A stretch of 64,000 bases of DNA from Bryum argenteum (Eukaryota; Streptophyta; Bryopsida; Bryales; Bryaceae), in the NCBI GenBank assembly GCA_037043015.1, contig CM073329.1:12850648-12914647 (forward strand), in the 5' to 3' direction. Within the stretch, counting starts at the first letter, position 1. Each line of letters begins with the position of its first letter. Below, in pieces: positions 27,691 through 39,629 of this stretch. Under the pieces are notes generated by a model. The model was given only the letters and a program-made list of their open reading frames with translations. It was not told the origin of the DNA and made no database searches. The translations under genes and the position numbers were made by a program.

Positions 27691-28195
27691 AACAGGCCAC
27701 TTGAAACTTTAAGAGTTTAAAAGGAGAGAACCATGGGCCCGTTCATCTTTTCATCAAGCGTTGTGTAACAAGAATGCCATACTAGGAGCATGACCAGCCC
27801 TCTACGGCAAGCCGGCCCGCAAGGCCGTCCCAAAATGCGAGAGGCGTCGCTTGTCCGGGGTCACGAAGCCCAGCCCAACACGGAGGGCAGGGCCCGCTCA
27901 CTAATCACCCACCAATCACACCACCTCACATTCCACTTTTCATAGCTTTCTTTAGAAATCATTTCTTGCCAATGAAATTTCTGCCACGTGGCTCTCACTC
28001 ATTAGTTAAAGGGGACACTAAAACTTGAGTGGAGGCACGAGATAACTTGGAGTTTTGGTGGGCTAGAATTTAGGTCTCGCAACCCTCTTTGTAGGTTACC
28101 GGGTTAGTGTGTGGGCTGGGGCCCCTGGCACTTCATATCCGGCTCCATGCTCCGGCCTGCAGTGCGGGTTGGGCATGCTCTAGAGCAAGTCTTGC
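27691..28195. other. Spacer with a GC-rich island (27790-27905)
   Basis: A GC-rich stretch (AAGCCGGCCCGCAAGGCCG within it) stands out against AT-rich surroundings. It lies just before the copia element and may be part of that element's terminal region. No gene is supported. Confidence 0.4.
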
Positions 28196-28267
28196 ATTTC
28201 TTTTCCTCTCCAGAAGGCCATTTCTTTTCCTCTCCAGAAGGCCATTTCTTTTCCTCTCCAGAAGGCT
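28196..28267. repeat. 24-bp tandem repeat, three perfect units
   Basis: Three exact copies of a 24-base unit containing CTTTTCCTCTCCAGAAGGCC. They lie upstream of the copia gag region, possibly within its leader or LTR. Confidence 0.9.
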
Positions 28268-28570
28268 TTTTATACATCTTTGTGTAAGTGCATCCCATCG
28301 GGGCGCAACACATGGTCCCATCAACGGCACCAAGTGGGAAAGCGGAACAGCAAGGGTTATAGTAGTTCTCGTTTGTCTCTCTCTACAACAAGAGCCCTCA
28401 GTACTCTAGCTCATGTCCCGGCAAAGAGGCCTCCTTTGACAGGAGCAATTTTGCTCAATTTAACAACATGAGGATAAGTTTCGAAGTGAATGGGTTCTTC
28501 TGAGATTAAAAAAAATCATAAAAGACAAACGATACACTCTACAATATTTATTGTTGCGAAAACCAGATTG

Positions 28571-31380
28571 CAACACATTATCAACACGAGTTTGTTCTCA
28601 TTTGTGCTTGAAGCTATTTTCTATTTGTTATAGTCTGCCAGAGCCCAGTCCGCATGGGAGCCAAACTAGCACCGGAGCCCAGCCAGTTCGTGGCCAACAC
28701 CGCTGGCGACTAAGCCATCCAAGAACTCAGCTTTTGTCACATTGCGTGCCATCTATGACCCCTACAGTCGCCAAAGACCAGACCTTGCTTGCAAGCAACC
28801 CACGCTCAACGCTCAAGCTTTGCATTGCCGCCCGCAGTTACCGGGTCGTTGTCGCCACTTCGACCGGTACTCGTCCATGCTACTGTTCCAGCCAGCCGGT
28901 GCCGCTCCAAACCGGCTCTGCCTGCTCAACTTATTTTCACTCTCTTATTTTTACGTTTTCATTTTTTTACTTTCTCAGTATTACTCTTACTTTATAAGAT
29001 AGAATGGTATCTTTTCTTTCTAGTTTTGACTACCATGGCTACTTCTACTTCTGAACCCATAGTAGAAAACAAGGTAGCCAAGAGTATACAACTTCTAACT
29101 TTTCCTGAGTTAGAAGCCGATGGTAGGAATTACTTGAGGTGGTGCGTTGATTTCAAGGCATATTTTGTCTAACGAATTGGAAGAAATTCTAACTTACCCA
29201 ATACCAACTAACTTCACAGCCGCACAGAAAAGCCGGACGATTGTCTTTGTGCGAAAGCATATTGATGATTCACTTCAACAACAATACTTACAAGTTAATG
29301 ACCTAACAGACCTATGGAAGCAATTGGAGGCGAGATTTCGACAAGAGAAGACAACTTTTTTGGCCAAAGCTTGAAATGATTGGGCAAATCTGAGAGTTTA
29401 TGATTTTGCAGATTTTACATTATACAACAACCAAGAGTTCACAATTGTATCTCGACTACATATGTGTGGAGAACCCAAGAGCAATGAGGAGATGATTGAC
29501 AAGATTTTGTCAACCTTCCCAACTGTGTCTGCATTGCTGGCCCAAGTGTACCGGACTATGAAGTTCAAGACCTCCAGCGAGCTCACACAGTTCATGCTTG
29601 TCTCAGAACAACAACAACAATTGCTGCTCAAGAATAACGAAGCCAAACCGTCATGTGAGACCAACGGAGTGGAGATACTAACAAGAAAGCCCGAGAGAGG
29701 TTGGAAGTCCAATCAACGGAAGCAAAATCAAACTGCATACACCAGGTCACAAAATAAGTCTTCTAAATCCAATATGTGTCAAAGATGTAGGAGAATTTGA
29801 CATAAGACTTCTGACTGCCGGGGCGGAGCATATACGGAGGATTTGTCTAAAGAATTCCAATAGCTTCGGAAGAGTGAAAGGGAATCACACTCTTTACATG
29901 CTTCATCTCTTGATGGCACTTACCCTAAGAACTATACAACCACCTTTGACTTTTTGAGCACTCACATCCAATCGGAGACGTCCGATAGACATGGCTTTGC
30001 TAAATAGTGGATCCACGCACACAAGCTTGCGTAGCGCACGCTACTTTGATTTCTCCGGACATGGAGGCATGAATCCACAGCTTCGAGCCATGATTCCGAA
30101 GCATGGCGCACTTGTGAGCTTAGCACAATTGCCTGAAAACAGAATGTCTTGTTCTCCGGAGGCGCCACCATCATCTGCTCCAATGCCATCTTCACCCCGG
30201 AGGCACACCAAAGTCTGATTAGCTTTCGCGACCTCCAGACACATGGACTTCATCTCATGATTGCGATCAGGGACCATGAGGAGATTCTAAATTTGATGCA
30301 AGGAGACAAGTGCCTAGCTAGTGCACATTGCGGAGCTAACGGCCTCTATAAGATTCCAATCTCTTGTCTCAATACACGTCAACAAGACCACTTAACATGT
30401 TCAGTTGTCATACCTGACAACGTTCAACTTTGGCACATGAGGATGGGTCACCCATAAGTGACAATGCTTAGACGAATGATACATGTTTTAACAGGTCACG
30501 AGGTATGTCTAACTGATGCCAATAAGCTTAGAGTGTGCGAGGTGTGTGCTCAAAATTTTTTTATCCTTAATCGTTCAAAGTGGAAACTTCCGCAAGAGCT
30601 CCCTCCACCACTTCATAGGCTTTAGGAGGACATCTGTATTCCCATCAGTCCTCCATCCAGACCTTTCAGGTACTTCCTCGTTCTTATTGATGCTCCTGGG
30701 GTCCATTTTAAAGTCTCTTTATTAAACACCCGAAATATTGTCTTTTCTAAAATCCTAGCATCTTTGATAAGGTAAAATCCACTACCTAAATTATCTAATG
30801 AAATTCTTGCGCATGAATAATGCACAAGAATTTGACTCTCGAGCTTTTCAAGACTATTATAAAGCCACTAGGATTACTTTAACCTATAATGTCCTATATA
30901 AACACTTTCAAAATAGGTTGGCTGAGGCTTTCATAAACAGAAATCAACCCATAAGCCGGCCTCTTTTGATTCATGCTCATCTACCTTCATCTTTTTGGTT
31001 ATATGTTGTCTTGTATGCTGCTGCCTTGCTTAGGTATAGACCTACTCTACTTCTAAAGCATTCTCCCCTTCAGACTTTAATTGGTCAACCTTTTAGCGTT
31101 TCAAAGTCTTTGGATGTCATGTATGGGTCCCTATTCTAGACCCCTAACGTAAGACCATAGGGTCTCATTGCCAAGAAAGCATCTATATAGGATTTGACTC
31201 CCCAAGTATAATTTGTTATGTTTCCTCTAGAGACGTGTCCTACATAATGCTCGTTTCCAAAATGGTCAATTTGAAGACAAAATCTTCTCTTCTCTCATCT
31301 CTCTGGGTCCTTCTGAACCCCTTGTTTTATGTGCTCCTCGAATGCTAGATACTTCATTAAAAACTATATTTGTGTAAAAA
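28571..31380 (+). mobile_element. Ty1/copia retrotransposon remnant: gag, protease, integrase half
   Basis: Fossil. Parts in order on the + strand: a CAACA end with a primer-site-like CATTATCAACACGA (28571-28589); gag of the UBN2 type from 29036 to about 29800 ending in a zinc-knuckle region; a protease region near 29990; a GAG-pre-integrase motif LWHMRMGHP near 30430; and the integrase core and its C-terminal part to about 31380. The order gag-protease-integrase defines Ty1/copia. The element is broken, with many breaks, and appears old. The RT-RNase H half follows directly but on the opposite strand. No clear LTR start was found. Confidence 0.85.
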
Positions 31381-31424
31381 CTCATCTCATAAAAAAAACT
31401 CAAAGTGTAGAAAAGAGTGTATCT

Positions 31425-32710
31425 AGCTTAGCTCATGTAGGAGCTGCACTCTAGCTGCTTGTACAAATCGACGGTGACTAGAGACTGGCAGGGTCTTCGT
31501 AAGAAGATCAGCAACATTGTCGGAGGATTCAATCTTCTCCACTTGTATTTGTTCACTGGTCATCAAATCTTCTGTGTAGGTGAAGATCTAAGATCAATGT
31601 ACTTCACTCGATCGCTTTTGATAAATTCAGCACCCACTTGCGCTACACATGCTGCATTATTCTCATATAGGATAGTTGGATTGATATGAGTATTGAGGTC
31701 CGACTTAATTATCAACAACCTGTGGAAATTGCGAAGCCAGACAATTTCTCGGGTCGCTTTGTGAAAAGTAATCAACTCCGAGTGGTTGGTGGAGGATGTT
31801 GTCACCGTCTGTTTCACATTTTTTGAAGAAACAGGTGCATTACTATATAAAAAATATAGTAAGTTTGAGACTTGCATGTGGTGACATCATACTTGTATCC
31901 AACATATACGTAATCAATGATGTCGTATGATTTACTCTTAGTATAGTGAAGTCCCAAATCTTCAGTTCGACGCAAATATCTGAAGATATGCTTGATAGCG
32001 CGCCAATGCGTGGTAGAAGGATTTTGATTGTGTCTTGCCAAGACACTCACAATGAAAGAAATGTTAGGTTTTGTAAAGGTTGCTAGATATTATAAGGCGC
32101 CAATAACTGCAAGATAGTGCGTCCTATCTGTAAACTCCTCCTCCTTGTCTTGACATGGATGATAGGGATCATCCTTGGTGCTACTTCTGCCAATCATTGG
32201 AGTTGAGAGAGGGCTGATATTGTCCACGTTCAATCTCTTCAACATCTTCTGAGTATAACCCGTTTGATGAAGAAAGATGCTTCCATCAGGATTCAGGAAG
32301 ATACACAATCTGTAAGCCAAGGCAATTGAAGGTCTTTCCCAACAATTTCGTTTCGAAGCGGGTGGTTAGAAGACTAACAACCTTCTTGCATGCTGTCAAG
32401 GTATCTACTAGATTGATGTAATCAACATAAATGGCAAGCATGGCAAAAGCAGAGGACTCTCTAAGGATGAAAATATAAGGTAAACTTTGGTCATGTTGAA
32501 ATTTATGTTGTATCAAGAAAGAATGTGGTTGAGAGTACCACATTCGACCAGCTTGCTTCAAGCCGTACAAGGCACGTTGAAGTTTGAGAGCCGAGTAGGA
32601 CTTAGATGTGTTAAACGGGATGGTTTGAGAGAGAAAATGTGGAGGTGGCTTCATATATAGTTCAATGTCTAAAGGACCATAATTATAAATAGGTTGTAAC
32701 AACATCTAGT
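31425..32710 (-). mobile_element. Ty1/copia remnant: reverse transcriptase / RNase H half, inverted
   Basis: Fossil on the minus strand. From 32710 downwards it shows the second half of the copia reverse transcriptase (LQRALYGLKQAGRMWY, YVDYINLVDT), the RT-RNase H connection (SIFLHQTGYTQKMLKRLN, then HWRAIKHIFRYLRRTEDLGL) and RNase H (IVWLRNFHRLL, then VADLLTKTLP near 31500), ending about 31430. The first part of RT is not seen. Several breaks; old. It abuts the integrase end of the + strand half. Confidence 0.85.
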
Positions 32711-32910
32711 AGTTGTGTTTTCAATATGTATTGCACTGCCATTCCTCACTAAAGTAGCAACTCTCTATGTCGTGCTACACATGGCCACTTACCTTACTTC
32801 TACTCAATTGCATTATTTTCTTTAAGCTAACTAAACTTTTGGGTAGATTTGAGGCCGCCATTTTGGAAAAATACATTTAAATATTGAAGTTTAAATTTTT
32901 TCTCTATTGA

Positions 32911-34336
32911 TTAACCCCTAATGCTCTCAGGCCTTAAAAATGTCAAAAAGCCTAAAAAACTACCGTCTTTTATTGCAAGGCGGAGATTTGTAACTTTTGA
33001 AAAATTCTTGTATTTGTAACCGTAGGATGTTGTTTATAACTTGTAGAATCATGTATGTTTACGCCGAATTTTAAATTCAAACTCCTTACTAATTGAGGGA
33101 TCATAATGTTCTAAGTTGTTTTAATTTTAATTTTAATTTTTTAATATTTTCAAAATGAATTTGAAGTGTTTTGTGAGCCAAAAAAACCTACTTCAAGAGT
33201 AAAATTGAACTATATGAAAGTCGAAGGTGAGGTTGACACGGCTGTAGAGAAGAGATCCATACTTGAGAGACGCTAAATCACTAGGATAATGGAATCCTAG
33301 TCGACTCTAAAGATATAGAGTACCATTAAAAGTCGGACTTACTGTAGACTCCTAGCTACTTATCAATGCAAACTGAAATCGACTTAGCAACACAAATGCT
33401 ACACAATCGACTAAACAACAAGCAAAGACAAGAGGCGGCTGCGTGAGGAGAAAGGAGAGGATCATAAAATAAAATGAAGAGCAACGCTCTTCCAATCAAG
33501 AGGGGGAGTACATATAGGTCCAGACCTAACAGAGTGGCAGAGCTGGTCTGCTCGATCTGGTCTAGCCGACCTGTACGGTCGGCTGACTAGATCGGGTATG
33601 TATTGAGTCTAGACTCTCCTATCTCTCAAACTCTCTACCGGATATAAACATCAACCAGTTGTCAACCAACTCCACTATCGACTAGGTGTCGATTACCCAA
33701 ACTTAGCCTAAGGAAATATTCCACGAATATTTGGTCAACAAAATTTAAATACAAAAGACTAATCTTTGGCAATGAAAACGAAATATGAGGAATTATCGGA
33801 TTGAAAATCCAAGTGATGAGATTATGCCTTCGATCATACTTTACAAGTACAAAACAACAAGTTATAGTGTCCACCTTTGAAAGGGAGAAGTAGTATTGTC
33901 CAAATGTCCCCTTGTTTAGTGGGCATCGGGTTATTAGCATTACGAATGGACACTTCATTCATGCCGGCCCCTTAGAAGGAGACCAAAGTCTCTATCTATC
34001 TATCTACAAAAAAACAAAAATTGAAAAGATAATAATATCTCATTTTTTGGCGAATTTTTGAAGTCATTGCAATCTATTTGATTTTGGGCAGATTATGAGA
34101 ATAAATGAGCATATTCCGCAGTTAGGGCAGATTTCAAATAGTGTTTTCAAACTTTGACCGTAAATAACTCCTAAAGTAGAAGGAATATTGAAGCACAAGA
34201 TGACTCTTTAGAAAGGTATGGATAAACTTTACAATTTGCAAAATGTTTCAGTTTCACGCGATCTACACTTAGTAACTGAGAGCCTGACGAGAGTCATAAC
34301 GACGACTTTATGATCTCTTGGAGCATCAGGGATTAA
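32911..34336 (-). mobile_element. Family B element, copy B3, with TTAA/TTAAYCCCTRATGCTC ends
   Basis: Left end TTAACCCCTAATGCTC at 32911; right end GGAGCATCAGGGATTAA ending at 34336 is an imperfect inverted match. The interior, read on the minus strand, aligns with copies B1 and B2 (AATTTGCAAAATGTTTCA near 34220; TTTGTGAGCCAAAA near 33170). No coding capacity. It also holds a short run of TCTATCTATCTAC near 33990. Confidence 0.6.
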
Positions 34337-35633
34337 TACGTAATACTTTGTTATTAAAATGAACTAAAATAATGAAACTTTTGGCACAACGTATTTATGC
34401 ACTCCCAGAAAGAAACCACAAGACTAAACTAAGTTTATGAATTGCAATTGAAACTAGACTTACCAAAATCCCATTTTACCTAAATAAATCTTCAAAAGCA
34501 TTATAATTGCAAGTCTAACAAATCTTTGCAGACGACGAAGTGGTCGTTTGGGGACATCACGTTCGTTTCTCTTTTCAAAACTTCCAGAAAAAGACTTGGC
34601 GGGGTCGAAAATGAGGAAAAAAAACTAAAAACGATTGGCCCGCCAAAAAGTCGTAACCCGGATTGAACGACGTGAGCGGCGAAGTCAAGCATCGGAGTGG
34701 GCGAATTCGGGAGGATTACTCGGATCTCAGATGCGCCTACTCTCCGTTAGAAGCTGCTTGCTCCCTGGCTGGCGTTGACGTCGTCTCAAGGGGAAATGCG
34801 GTCTTGCATCATTCTCATAGTTCCGGCACTGCGATGAGTTTCTTGTTTCTCTCTTAGCGGTCGTTCAGTCCAGCGTCGTTTGCAACTTTCCGAGCAACCA
34901 GTGTTGAATCCTGCTTGTCATGACTCGGCATTGATTAGATTGCAATCCAGGTCATGGCGGAATGAATGGAGATCATTTAGATCGTGGAAACAAGATCATG
35001 GACGATATTGCGTGTACCCAGTGATGAGGATCTCGAATCTTTCGTTACTCCCTGCCTTCCATTTGAAGTAATGGACGTGGATCTATGGTAGGAAGGAATG
35101 AATTATCGAGAGATTGTTTTTGATGAAGCAACTCTTTGCAACTTGCTGAAGTCTTGTGGCTGGAGGCGTAATTGCGCGGGTACTCTGCTTGCTCTTCAAC
35201 GGGGACACACTTCGGCGCTCAGGTGCATTTCGAGGCTTTCAGAATTGAATTAGTTCAAATTGCTAATGATTTTTCGAGTTTGGCAGAAACACTCAAGTTC
35301 TGGATCCTACGATTGGCATGCATAATGTGATTGGGTTTAGGGTTTAGGGTGTACGTGTATCCTGGAGGGTGTATCCTGGAGACGGTTGATAGCCCTGTCG
35401 AGAGAACATGGTTGATACATTGAAAATATTCGAGGCTTAAAGATTTTGTACTATTGAAGGCGAGTCCAGATTTTGTAAGCACCACTTACACTCCGGATTC
35501 TGTTTTGAACGCAGGTATTAAGGAGAACTTGATTAGGCGAAGCGTTGGATGATTTCACCATCTTCGCTAGTTATAGTTATCCTGGGTATTCTCGTTTGTG
35601 GGTAGAGAAGTAGGTGATGTTGAAAGGGAGCTG
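34337..35633. other. Upstream region of the coiled-coil gene
   Basis: Mixed-composition DNA from about 34650 that probably holds the promoter and 5' leader (possibly with introns) of the + strand gene starting at 35634. At 35333-35351 there are two and a half TTTAGGG telomere-type units. No separate gene was recognised. Confidence 0.5.
35333..35351. promoter_or_regulatory. Short telomere-type repeat (TTTAGGG)2
   Basis: GGGTTTAGGGTTTAGGGTG, two full plant telomere units, about 280 bases before the likely start codon of the coiled-coil gene. Too short for a relic telomere; best read as a telo-box promoter or leader element. Confidence 0.6.
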
Positions 35634-36896
35634 ATGGCAATAGTTCCGACACAGGAGACCATGCCACCTTCAGTAGGAGTCATTGAGGGCACGGGTGAAG
35701 AAGACAATGTCATCCAGAAAGGCAACATTGTAGAGCTTCCAATGCCGATCGTTGCTGAACCAAGCATAGCTCATGAGATTCAGGAAATGGAGGAGATAAG
35801 TCTCGGAGACTCTAATAGCGAGGTCAGGAGCGTATTCGAAAAAGTGGTTCCAGTAACTGAGATAAATGGTGTGGAGACGGTGGACAGCAACAGAAAACAC
35901 AAAACGCCGGAGTCCGGAGATGCTCATGATGTGATTTCAGAGCCTGAAAGCAGTAAAGAAGAAGAAGGCCAGGCCGATACACTTGTGGCAAGTACGGACG
36001 TTTTGGGAGCTCCGTCACAATCGACAGTTACGAATGGCGAATCAGATGTTACACCACAAGTGCTTGAGAGGACTGAACTTGATGAGAAACTCGCTCGTCT
36101 GACAAAACTCAAATTAGGCCCTTCTGCCATAGCCAGAGCAGCTTCTGAGGCTGCTTCAACTCCTCCGACACCGGAAAGGACAGGGGCACCGATCAGGCTG
36201 ACACGTCAAATGTCTCGAGTCTCGACAAGCAGTGGAACGATGTCTCCTCGACTGGAGCTTCGGGCAGTCAAGGAAGTGCAAGAGTTGCAGGAGAAGCTGA
36301 AATTCATGGAAGAAGAGTTGCGAAGAAAGTCAGCCACGATTGAAACTCTTTCGGCTAATCACAATGAAAGGGAATGTGACTTGTTGCAGAAGATCGAATG
36401 CTTGGAGCTCGCGAACGAGCAGCTTCTCCAGGGAGGAAATGATTCGAGCATTCAGCTCCAAATGGAACTGACTCGACTTCAACGACAAAACTCTGTCCTG
36501 CAACTTCGGGAACGAGAGCTTCAGTTTCAGATAAATACTCAGGAGATGGTAAAGATGCAGAGACCCGCGGTAGTGCTGGTGAGTCCTCTTGAGCAATTGG
36601 AAGCGAAAGTTGCTGTATTGGAGTCAAAGCTTCTCGAAGCTGTGGAGGTGAGTAATATGTATAAGGCGCAGCTTCATGAGGCTTTCAGTCGGCAAAAAAG
36701 TGCCCAATCGGCTGCTTTGCTCAACCTTGGAGATGCTGAGGAGCTCCAGAAGTTGAGGAAACGAACTAAGGAGCAGGAGGCTGAAATTGGGGAGTTACAG
36801 GATCGGTTCTTCATGATTAGTGTGCGGTTGGCTGAAACTGCTGCCCAGAAAGAAGAGCTGCTTTCGAAATTGAAGAGAATTCAGATGCCAAGGTAG
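35634..36896 (+). CDS. Coiled-coil protein of unknown function
   Basis: 420 residues from the ATG at 35634. The frame is open a little further upstream, but only with non-ATG codons, so 35634 is chosen; an upstream spliced exon is possible. The first half is acidic and low-complexity (EPESSKEEEGQ; EEISLGDSNSE). A basic Ser/Thr-Pro-rich linker follows (ASTPPTPERTGAPIRLTRQM, SRVSTSSGTMSPR, about residues 175-208). Then come long amphipathic helices with coiled-coil heptads (about 210-285, 290-325 and 330-420: EVQELQEKLKFMEEELRRKS, LEQLEAKVAVLESKLLEA, ETAAQKEELLSKLKRIQM). There is no transmembrane segment or catalytic motif. I do not recognise the family. The pattern of basic S/TP linker plus coiled coil is compatible with a cytoskeletal or scaffold protein, which is inference only. 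Confidence 0.8.
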   Translation: MAIVPTQETMPPSVGVIEGTGEEDNVIQKGNIVELPMPIVAEPSIAHEIQEMEEISLGDSNSEVRSVFEKVVPVTEINGVETVDSNRKHKTPESGDAHDVISEPESSKEEEGQADTLVASTDVLGAPSQSTVTNGESDVTPQVLERTELDEKLARLTKLKLGPSAIARAASEAASTPPTPERTGAPIRLTRQMSRVSTSSGTMSPRLELRAVKEVQELQEKLKFMEEELRRKSATIETLSANHNERECDLLQKIECLELANEQLLQGGNDSSIQLQMELTRLQRQNSVLQLRERELQFQINTQEMVKMQRPAVVLVSPLEQLEAKVAVLESKLLEAVEVSNMYKAQLHEAFSRQKSAQSAALLNLGDAEELQKLRKRTKEQEAEIGELQDRFFMISVRLAETAAQKEELLSKLKRIQMPR

Positions 36897-38055
36897 TCAT
36901 TTCCGTTACCAAGAATTTGTTCTCAACCCGAGAAGTATCAATGCTATCTTGTTCCCGTTTGAATTAGAGTTCATTCAAGTGGAGTTTAAAGCAGTTCTAG
37001 CAGCATATTCATGTTGGTTTTTCTTGATGAAAGTAACGCATTTGTTCCAGTGCCGTAGGAGAGACATTCTATCACATTGTGTAACGATAATTTTCATGAA
37101 GTTGAGGTTGCCAGACCGAACTGATTCAAATTGCTCACTCGAATAGGGTCCTAACCGGCACGCATTGATATGATTTCTGTTCATTACAAGTGCTTCTTCT
37201 CTTGATTTAGCACTCTACACATTGGCTGGTTAGGAACCGAGAGCTTGTCGATTGCTGACGATGGAAAGCATATTCACTTCTCGTGGACATCATTCCATTG
37301 ACAGAGATGTTGTCTTTACTGCGTCTCTCCTTTCTCTTCTTCCCTGATACAGGAATCAGAAATGTGCAAGTGCCCTCACACGAAACAAATACACACTCTG
37401 GTGTTTGCAATATGTACTAGCTACCTGAATTGCCTGTTTCAAGGTTCGAATGTTTCCCGGATGTGTCCATTCCAACGGCTGCATCAGACGCCTAAGTGTT
37501 CGTTGTCAACCGAGGAACACTCGAGCTTTGCAGCATTGGTGGTAGCTAACCTAAGTGTCCAGGTTACGAACAAATCAGGGTAACATCTCGACAGCACGTT
37601 ACACTCTTGCTAGTCATTCTTTGGTTTCAACCTTGCCGAGCAGTTTGCATTTATGGTTCAGATTTTGGAGCTGAGGAAGAGCTTTGTGAATCAGAATTTA
37701 AAAACCTAGTTCACAACGCGATCGTTGGGAAGAACGTTGAAGTCACAAAAGTTTTTGTTCACTGTCACAATCGAATCGCACCTTTTAAGTAGGTTCTTGT
37801 ATTTCACCCAATTCAATATCGTTGATTTGGAAGATGGCACAACGTAAGGGAACATGATGGAGATGGGAGTATAAAATGAATCAAGGAATATCTTCGTGTA
37901 AGGGAAGAGTGAGCATCTGAACGATTTGAGTTTTGCTTTCATGTAGAAGATATTTTCATACCACCCGTTGATCTGGAGCCTCAAAAATATTCTCAACAAT
38001 CAGAAGGGCTAATGTATTCTTGAGAATAATTTTGTAAAGTTGGCCACTTGGACTC
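36897..38055. other. 3' region and spacer, no gene seen
   Basis: Probably the 3' untranslated region of the coiled-coil gene followed by spacer. Short open frames only. Confidence 0.45.
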
Positions 38056-39201
38056 AAAACCCCTAAATGTCCACAATGTCTTTTTTTTCTACAATTAAGA
38101 TGAAGCGCAGAAACTTTGAAGCCATCTATCCTTCATCCAAACTCCATTTTGGATGAGATCACTTGGGTGTGGTTTCAAATCAATTCTAGTTTGTACGGCA
38201 AAAATTGCAAACCTATAGGATGAAGTGTGAATCAATGAAATGCATTTTATTGAATACAACTTATGGTTTGGAATCTCAAATTTAAGGCATGTTTTACTAG
38301 TGCAAGGCAATTATGTGGAATCCAAAATTGTTCCATAAGTTTTTTTTACATAAGTATGATCTTAAGACGAATCCCAAAAAGTTTCTAGTTGGAAGATTTT
38401 TGATACGGATAACTTTAATTTTAGATTTGCCAATGATGTTTCTACAGTGAGAAAAGTGATTAGATGTAAGATTGAATGCAAAGGTTCTAGTTCCCGACTA
38501 CTATTCCTTAGCAAAAGTTTTGAGAGCCTTTGCCATTGCAAGGCTACTACATGAGCCAATAACTTTTTGATGAAGTTTTTTAATCCAAGGGTGTTCTTGA
38601 GATACAGGTTAACAACTTTCTAATTAGTAGTTTATTGATTGCGAGTGCTTTGAGTGCTTTGTTGGTGGAGTCTCTCAAGTGAAAGCAATGTAATTTCACG
38701 ATGTTTTTAATGTACTAATACGTCACGATCTCCCAATCTATGAGGCTTTATGACTCAGATTGTGGTGCACATGACCTATGATAAGTCTACTACAAGATTG
38801 TTTAGTTTAGATGTGAAGAAGTCACCTTTATTTTCATCTATGACACCACGGTTGTCTTCTTTGACACATCTTTGGCAATGTCTGTCGAGTTGTCGTGTTC
38901 GTCATGTTCGTCGTGTTCGTCAAGTGTCTGGTACGTTAAACAATTTGAATGAAATATGCTCAAATATTCTAGAATACGTAGGCATATTCTAAAATATTCT
39001 AAGTATATTCTCAAACAAAGGGTATGTTGTCTTGTCTGTCTGACATGTTGTATTCTCAAACAAAGGGTATGTTGTCTTCTCTGTCTGACATGTTGTGTTC
39101 GACGTCGTGTTGAGTTTGTTGCACAAGACAACCCTGTATGACACTTTCTTTAAAAATATGTTAACTTTATGTTTAGAAAAAGTTGAATGTTTAAAGGTTA
39201 A
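38056..39201 (-). mobile_element. Family A element, copy A5, interrupted by a hAT-like MITE
   Basis: Read on the minus strand it aligns with copies A3, A4 and A6: TTAACC at 39201, an AAAGAAAGTGTCATA block at 39137-39152, GGGAGATCGTGACGTATTAG near 38720, and AACCCCTAAA at the other end. The block GTGTCATA is duplicated around the insert at 38847-39136. Confidence 0.75.
38847..39136. mobile_element. hAT-like MITE (290 bp) with perfect 8-bp target duplication
   Basis: TATGACAC stands at 38839-38846 and again at 39137-39144. Between them lies a 290-bp element with ends CACGGTTGTCTT and AAGACAACCCTG, inverted repeats differing at one of 12 positions (consensus CAGGGTTGTCTT). An 8-bp duplication and CAGGG-type ends are the hAT hallmark. 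The interior holds a 45-bp direct repeat (39010-39054 and 39055-39099) and a GTTCGTC-rich array near 38895-38925. No coding capacity. Confidence 0.9.
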
Positions 39202-39629
39202 ATAAAAGAACTTAATTATTTTTGAAAACATAGAATATAATGCATTTTACTTGTTTTACTTTGACCAAAACCATTTTATACTACAGAAATTAGTAATATG
39301 ATTTGAAACCTCCAACTAGATGAAATATAGAAAAAGAAAAGTATCACAATAGTCTATGAGTGCATTCATGTCCAGTGACAAGGCTCGTTCATGTACTGGA
39401 CCTAACATAACGTAGCCCAGAAGATGAAGGAACGGACGAAAGGGAATGCCGCTGCAATCGTAGTCGGCAGACACTCGATCGGCACATTGAAGCTCGATTG
39501 CAGTCACAAATTTCCTCTTTCTTCTTTCCGGACAGCGGTGATGGAGTAACAGAAAATAGAGCACAATGGTAGCAGCGCTGCGGAGGATCTCATAAAACCA
39601 GGGCTTAAGGAAGGAAGGAAGGGATCGCA
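39202..39629. other. Promoter and leader region of CPSF100
   Basis: Sequence between the family A copy and the CPSF100 start codon; no other gene. Open frames on the minus strand here show no recognisable product. Confidence 0.5.

Noticed and set aside
35333-35351. Interstitial telomere relic
   Set aside because: Only two full TTTAGGG units; a telo-box promoter or leader element is the simpler reading.
37437-37460. GGTTCGAATG-like sequence and GGTTTGAATCC at 43027 as possible tRNA T-loops
   Set aside because: No acceptor stem, anticodon loop or D-arm could be found around either.
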